This document shows positions 4,550 through 7,060 of a stretch of DNA of 7,060 nucleotides, piece by piece. The DNA comes from an uncultured Coriobacteriaceae bacterium (lineage in GTDB: Bacteria; Actinomycetota; Coriobacteriia; Coriobacteriales; Atopobiaceae). Position 1 is the stretch's first letter. Each line of letters opens with the position of its first letter. Both the position numbers and the translations under genes were made by a program. The stretch spans positions 1 to 7,060 of the forward strand of contig CACXZL010000240.1 in NCBI GenBank assembly GCA_902772085.1, given 5' to 3'. The notes beneath the pieces were generated by a model. The model was not told the origin of the DNA, searched no databases, and worked only from the letters and a program-made list of their open reading frames with translations.

Positions 4550-7060
4550 ATGAACGAGAGAAAACACCCTAACGTCATATGCTCAAAGAAGAACGCTTGG
4601 CTTGCATTGTTGCTTGTGTGCATCGTCTGCACGGTGTGCGCGCTGGCTACGGCTATGCCCCCAACGGCGATCGCCCAGGACGCCGCCGCCCAGGACGCCG
4701 CCGAGCAAGAGCCCGTCGCCCAGGACGCCGTCGCCCAGGACGCCGCCGCCCAGGGCCAGCCAGACGAGCAATCGCCTGCGGCCGACGCCCAAGAACCCTC
4801 CTCGAAGGTCGTGCGCGTGGGATGGTACGAGTCGGCCTTCCATAGCACCGACCAGTTCGGCAGGCGCTCTGGCTATGGATACGAGTACCAGCAGCGCGTC
4901 GCCATCTATACCGGCTGGACCTACGAATACGTGGAAGGCAGCTGGTCGGAGCTCTTCGAGAAGCTGGTCAACGGGGAGATCGACCTGCTCAGCGACGTGT
5001 CGTACACCCCGGAACGCGCCGAGAAGGTCTTGTATTCGTCCGAGGCGATGGGCTCGGAGGGCTACCATGTCTTCATCTCGCCCACAAACACCGAAATCCG
5101 TCCCGATGACTTCTCCACCATGGACAACAAGCGCATCGGCGTGAACAAAAACAGCATCCAAGAAGAGCTCTTCAAGGACTGGGCGGAGAAGCACGACGTG
5201 CATCCCGAGATCGTGGAGCTGACGGTGAAGACGCCCGAGATGTTGGAGATGCTTGCTGCGGGCGAGGTGGACGCGCTGGTGACGCTCGACACGTATGGCA
5301 ATTCCGCTGACGTGGTGCCCGTGTGCAAGATAGGATACGCGGAGTCGTTCTTTGGCATAGCCAAGAACCGTCCCGACGTCAAGCGCGAGCTCGATATAGC
5401 CATGAACCGCATCCTTGAGGAGAACCGCGACTACAACCTGCAGATGGCCGAGAAGTTCAACAGGGCAAGTGCGGTGAACCGCTTCCTCACGGACGAGGAG
5501 CAGCGTTGGCTCTCCGGCCACGGTGCCATCCGCGTGGGGTATCGTGACGACTTCCTTCCCTTCAGCGACCAAGACGACGGCGGAAAGCTCGTGGGCGCCC
5601 TTCTTGACTACATAACGAACGCAGAGCACGCCGAGAAGAACGCGCAGCTCGACTTCGAGACCCGTGCGTTCAAGACGACCGAAGCCGCCTTGCAGGCGCT
5701 GAAAAACAACGAGATCGACTGCGTGTTTCCCATAAACCTGAGCGCCTATGACGGCGAGCAGATGGGCATCATCGTCACGGACCCCTTCGTGAGCACGGAG
5801 CTATACGCCGCCGTGCGCGCGGCTGACCACCAGGGCATCTCGCCCGACAACGCGATGACGGTGGCCGTTCTCGCAGGTCACCTGAGCCACGCGACCTTCA
5901 TTAAGGACCACTTCCCAAACTGGACGCTCAAGTACTACGACAGCAATTCAGAGAGCTTCAAGGCGGTGGCGTCCGGTGAGGTGGACTGCACCTTGGTGAG
6001 CAACTACCGCATAAACCGCGTGAAGGACCTCTGCGACGAGAACGGGCTCGCCACGCTCGCCACCGGTGCGACCATGGACTTGAGCTTCGCCACGCGCCGT
6101 GAGGACGATTGCCTGTACTCGATCCTAAACAAAGTCACGCGTTACGTTCCCAGCACCGCCATCAACTCCTCGCTGACGTACTACGGCTTCCGCGACGAGA
6201 AGGTCTCCTTCGGGGAGTTCCTCAAGGACAACCTGGCCACCGTCGTCGCCACCGCCGCCGTCATCGTCGCGGTCATCCTCGCGCTGGTGCTCAAGAACGT
6301 GCGTGCGGAGGCGAGGGCCGCCGAGGGAAACAAGATCATCTCCGAGGCGGAGCGCGACCCGCTGACCGGCCTGTACAACTGGAACTTCTTCCTCGTGTAC
6401 GCAAACAAGATCCATCGCGAGCAGCCGCACAAGCCCATGGACGCCGTCGTCATAGACATCGACCGCTTCCATTCCGTGAACGCGCTTCACGGCCGCGAAT
6501 TCGGCGACCGCGTGCTGCGCGAGCTGGGCAAGGAGATTCAGGAATTCATCGAGGGTACGGACGGCATCGCGAGTCGCTTCGAGTCGGACCGCTTCGACAT
6601 CTTTGGCGACCACAGGGACGAATGGCGTTCGCCGCTCGTGCGTTTCCAGAAGACGCTCAACGACCGCTTCCATAACGCAAACATCCATCTGCGCATGGGC
6701 GTGAAGCCCTGGCAGGAGGGCGTCGACCCCGTCCTGCAGTTCGACCATGCCCGCACCGCGTGCAACAAGAAACGCAGCAACTTCGGCGGACAGCTCGTCG
6801 TCTACGACGCCGCCATGGGGGAGAGGGAGGAGCGCGACCAGCTGCTGCTCAACGACTTGGGCCGCGCACTCGAAAACCACGAGTTCGAGGTGTTTTACCA
6901 GCCGAAGTACAACGTCCAGGTCGCAGAGCCCGAGCTCTCGAGCGCCGAGGCCCTCGTGCGCTGGCGCCATCCAGAGCTGGGACTGATCTCCCCGGGCGAG
7001 TTCATCCCCCTCTTTGAGAGCAGCGGGCAGATCAGCGTGCTTGATAAATATGTCTGGAAA
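4550..7060 (+). CDS. Membrane c-di-GMP protein: two solute-binding sensor domains, degenerate GGDEF, EAL (3' end outside window)
   Basis: The 837 residues visible have, in order: a signal peptide (core about 16-35, cleavage A-I-A after residue 42); a Q-D-A-A-A-type repeat linker (43-74); a first SBP_bac_3-like domain (about 86-305, with W-S-E-L-F-E-K-L-V-N-G-E-I-D-L-L and T-P-E-R-A-E-K-V-L-Y-S); a second (about 325-550, beginning I-R-V-G-Y-R-D-D-F-L-P-F-S); one TM helix (562-581); a GGDEF domain with D-P-L-T-G-L-Y-N (603-610) and D-I-D-R-F, but E-S-D-R-F (678-682) where GG(D/E)EF should be; and the start of an EAL domain with Q-P-K-Y-N (784-788) and intact E-A-L-V-R-W-R-H-P (800-808). I infer that an extracellular small ligand, such as an amino acid, gates c-di-GMP breakdown inside the cell, with no synthesis by the GGDEF part. 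AGGGGAG (4535-4541) lies 8 nt before the ATG. The later EAL catalytic residues are outside the window, so activity is unproven. Confidence 0.92.
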   Translation, partial: MNERKHPNVICSKKNAWLALLLVCIVCTVCALATAMPPTAIAQDAAAQDAAEQEPVAQDAVAQDAAAQGQPDEQSPAADAQEPSSKVVRVGWYESAFHSTDQFGRRSGYGYEYQQRVAIYTGWTYEYVEGSWSELFEKLVNGEIDLLSDVSYTPERAEKVLYSSEAMGSEGYHVFISPTNTEIRPDDFSTMDNKRIGVNKNSIQEELFKDWAEKHDVHPEIVELTVKTPEMLEMLAAGEVDALVTLDTYGNSADVVPVCKIGYAESFFGIAKNRPDVKRELDIAMNRILEENRDYNLQMAEKFNRASAVNRFLTDEEQRWLSGHGAIRVGYRDDFLPFSDQDDGGKLVGALLDYITNAEHAEKNAQLDFETRAFKTTEAALQALKNNEIDCVFPINLSAYDGEQMGIIVTDPFVSTELYAAVRAADHQGISPDNAMTVAVLAGHLSHATFIKDHFPNWTLKYYDSNSESFKAVASGEVDCTLVSNYRINRVKDLCDENGLATLATGATMDLSFATRREDDCLYSILNKVTRYVPSTAINSSLTYYGFRDEKVSFGEFLKDNLATVVATAAVIVAVILALVLKNVRAEARAAEGNKIISEAERDPLTGLYNWNFFLVYANKIHREQPHKPMDAVVIDIDRFHSVNALHGREFGDRVLRELGKEIQEFIEGTDGIASRFESDRFDIFGDHRDEWRSPLVRFQKTLNDRFHNANIHLRMGVKPWQEGVDPVLQFDHARTACNKKRSNFGGQLVVYDAAMGEREERDQLLLNDLGRALENHEFEVFYQPKYNVQVAEPELSSAEALVRWRHPELGLISPGEFIPLFESSGQISVLDKYVWK
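4673..4753 (+). repeat. 15-bp coding repeats of the linker (Q-D-A-A-A type)
   Basis: Units close to GCCCAGGACGCCGCC recur in tandem, with one diverged unit (G-A-G-C-A-A-G-A-G-C-C-C-G-T-C) in the middle, encoding Q-D-A-A-A, Q-D-A-A-E, Q-E-P-V-A, Q-D-A-V-A and Q-D-A-A-A. The period is a multiple of three, so unit gain or loss would change linker length without a frameshift. It lies directly after the signal peptide and spaces the first sensor domain from the membrane or wall. Confidence 0.8.

Noticed and set aside
4583..5629. 348-codon minus-strand open frame antisense to the c-di-GMP gene
   Set aside because: It mirrors the strong codon bias of the high-GC plus-strand gene, which has clear domains; the antisense product is a low-complexity Leu/Val/His mix.
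6125..6970. 281-codon minus-strand open frame
   Set aside because: Antisense shadow of the GGDEF and EAL domains, whose motifs are unmistakable on the plus strand.

Overview
The window looks like chromosomal DNA of a high-GC, Gram-positive gut or oral actinobacterium, most likely class Coriobacteriia (Olsenella, Collinsella, Atopobium and relatives). The evidence is a small SLH-repeat surface protein with the W-L-A-x-x-G-I-S-x-G-W and A-R-x-D-M-A-A-F-L wording common in that class, an RsgI-like membrane protein with an acidic Gln/Pro-rich tail, a PTS-type GH1 phospho-glucosidase, and a c-di-GMP signalling protein with two fused solute-binding sensor domains. Genus cannot be fixed from the sequence alone.

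Layout. (1) Positions 2-1255, plus strand: the 3' part of a single-pass membrane protein resembling RsgI-type anti-sigma factors; its start lies before the window. (2) 1330-1376: a strong hairpin terminator between convergent genes, better built for the minus-strand gene. (3) 1400-2203, minus strand: a secreted protein made almost only of three SLH repeats. (4) 2204-2435: a divergent intergenic region with a 5'-UTR hairpin and weak promoter elements. (5) 2436-3884, plus strand: a GH1 6-phospho-beta-glucosidase, start moved nine bases downstream of the first ATG because of its ribosome binding site. (6) 3885-4549: 665 bases, more AT-rich than the flanks, with no convincing protein gene. It holds two extended -10 promoter motifs (TGGTATAAA), a possible free-standing structured RNA of about 160 nt at 3961-4120, an operator-like dyad, and a possibly structured leader for the next gene. 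(7) 4550-7060, plus strand, running off the end: 837 residues of a membrane protein with signal peptide, pentapeptide-repeat linker, two periplasmic-binding-protein-like domains, a TM helix, a degenerate GGDEF domain and the start of an EAL domain.

The genes do not form one operon. Three concern the cell envelope: an envelope-spanning anti-sigma-like protein, an SLH surface protein, and an extracellular-sensing c-di-GMP protein. The fourth is catabolic, cleaving phosphorylated beta-glucosides imported by a PTS that is not encoded here. The most interesting unexplained segment is 3911-4550, where promoter-like sequence, nested pairings and a U-tract coincide. The most interesting protein feature is the GGDEF site replaced by E-S-D-R-F beside an intact E-A-L motif.
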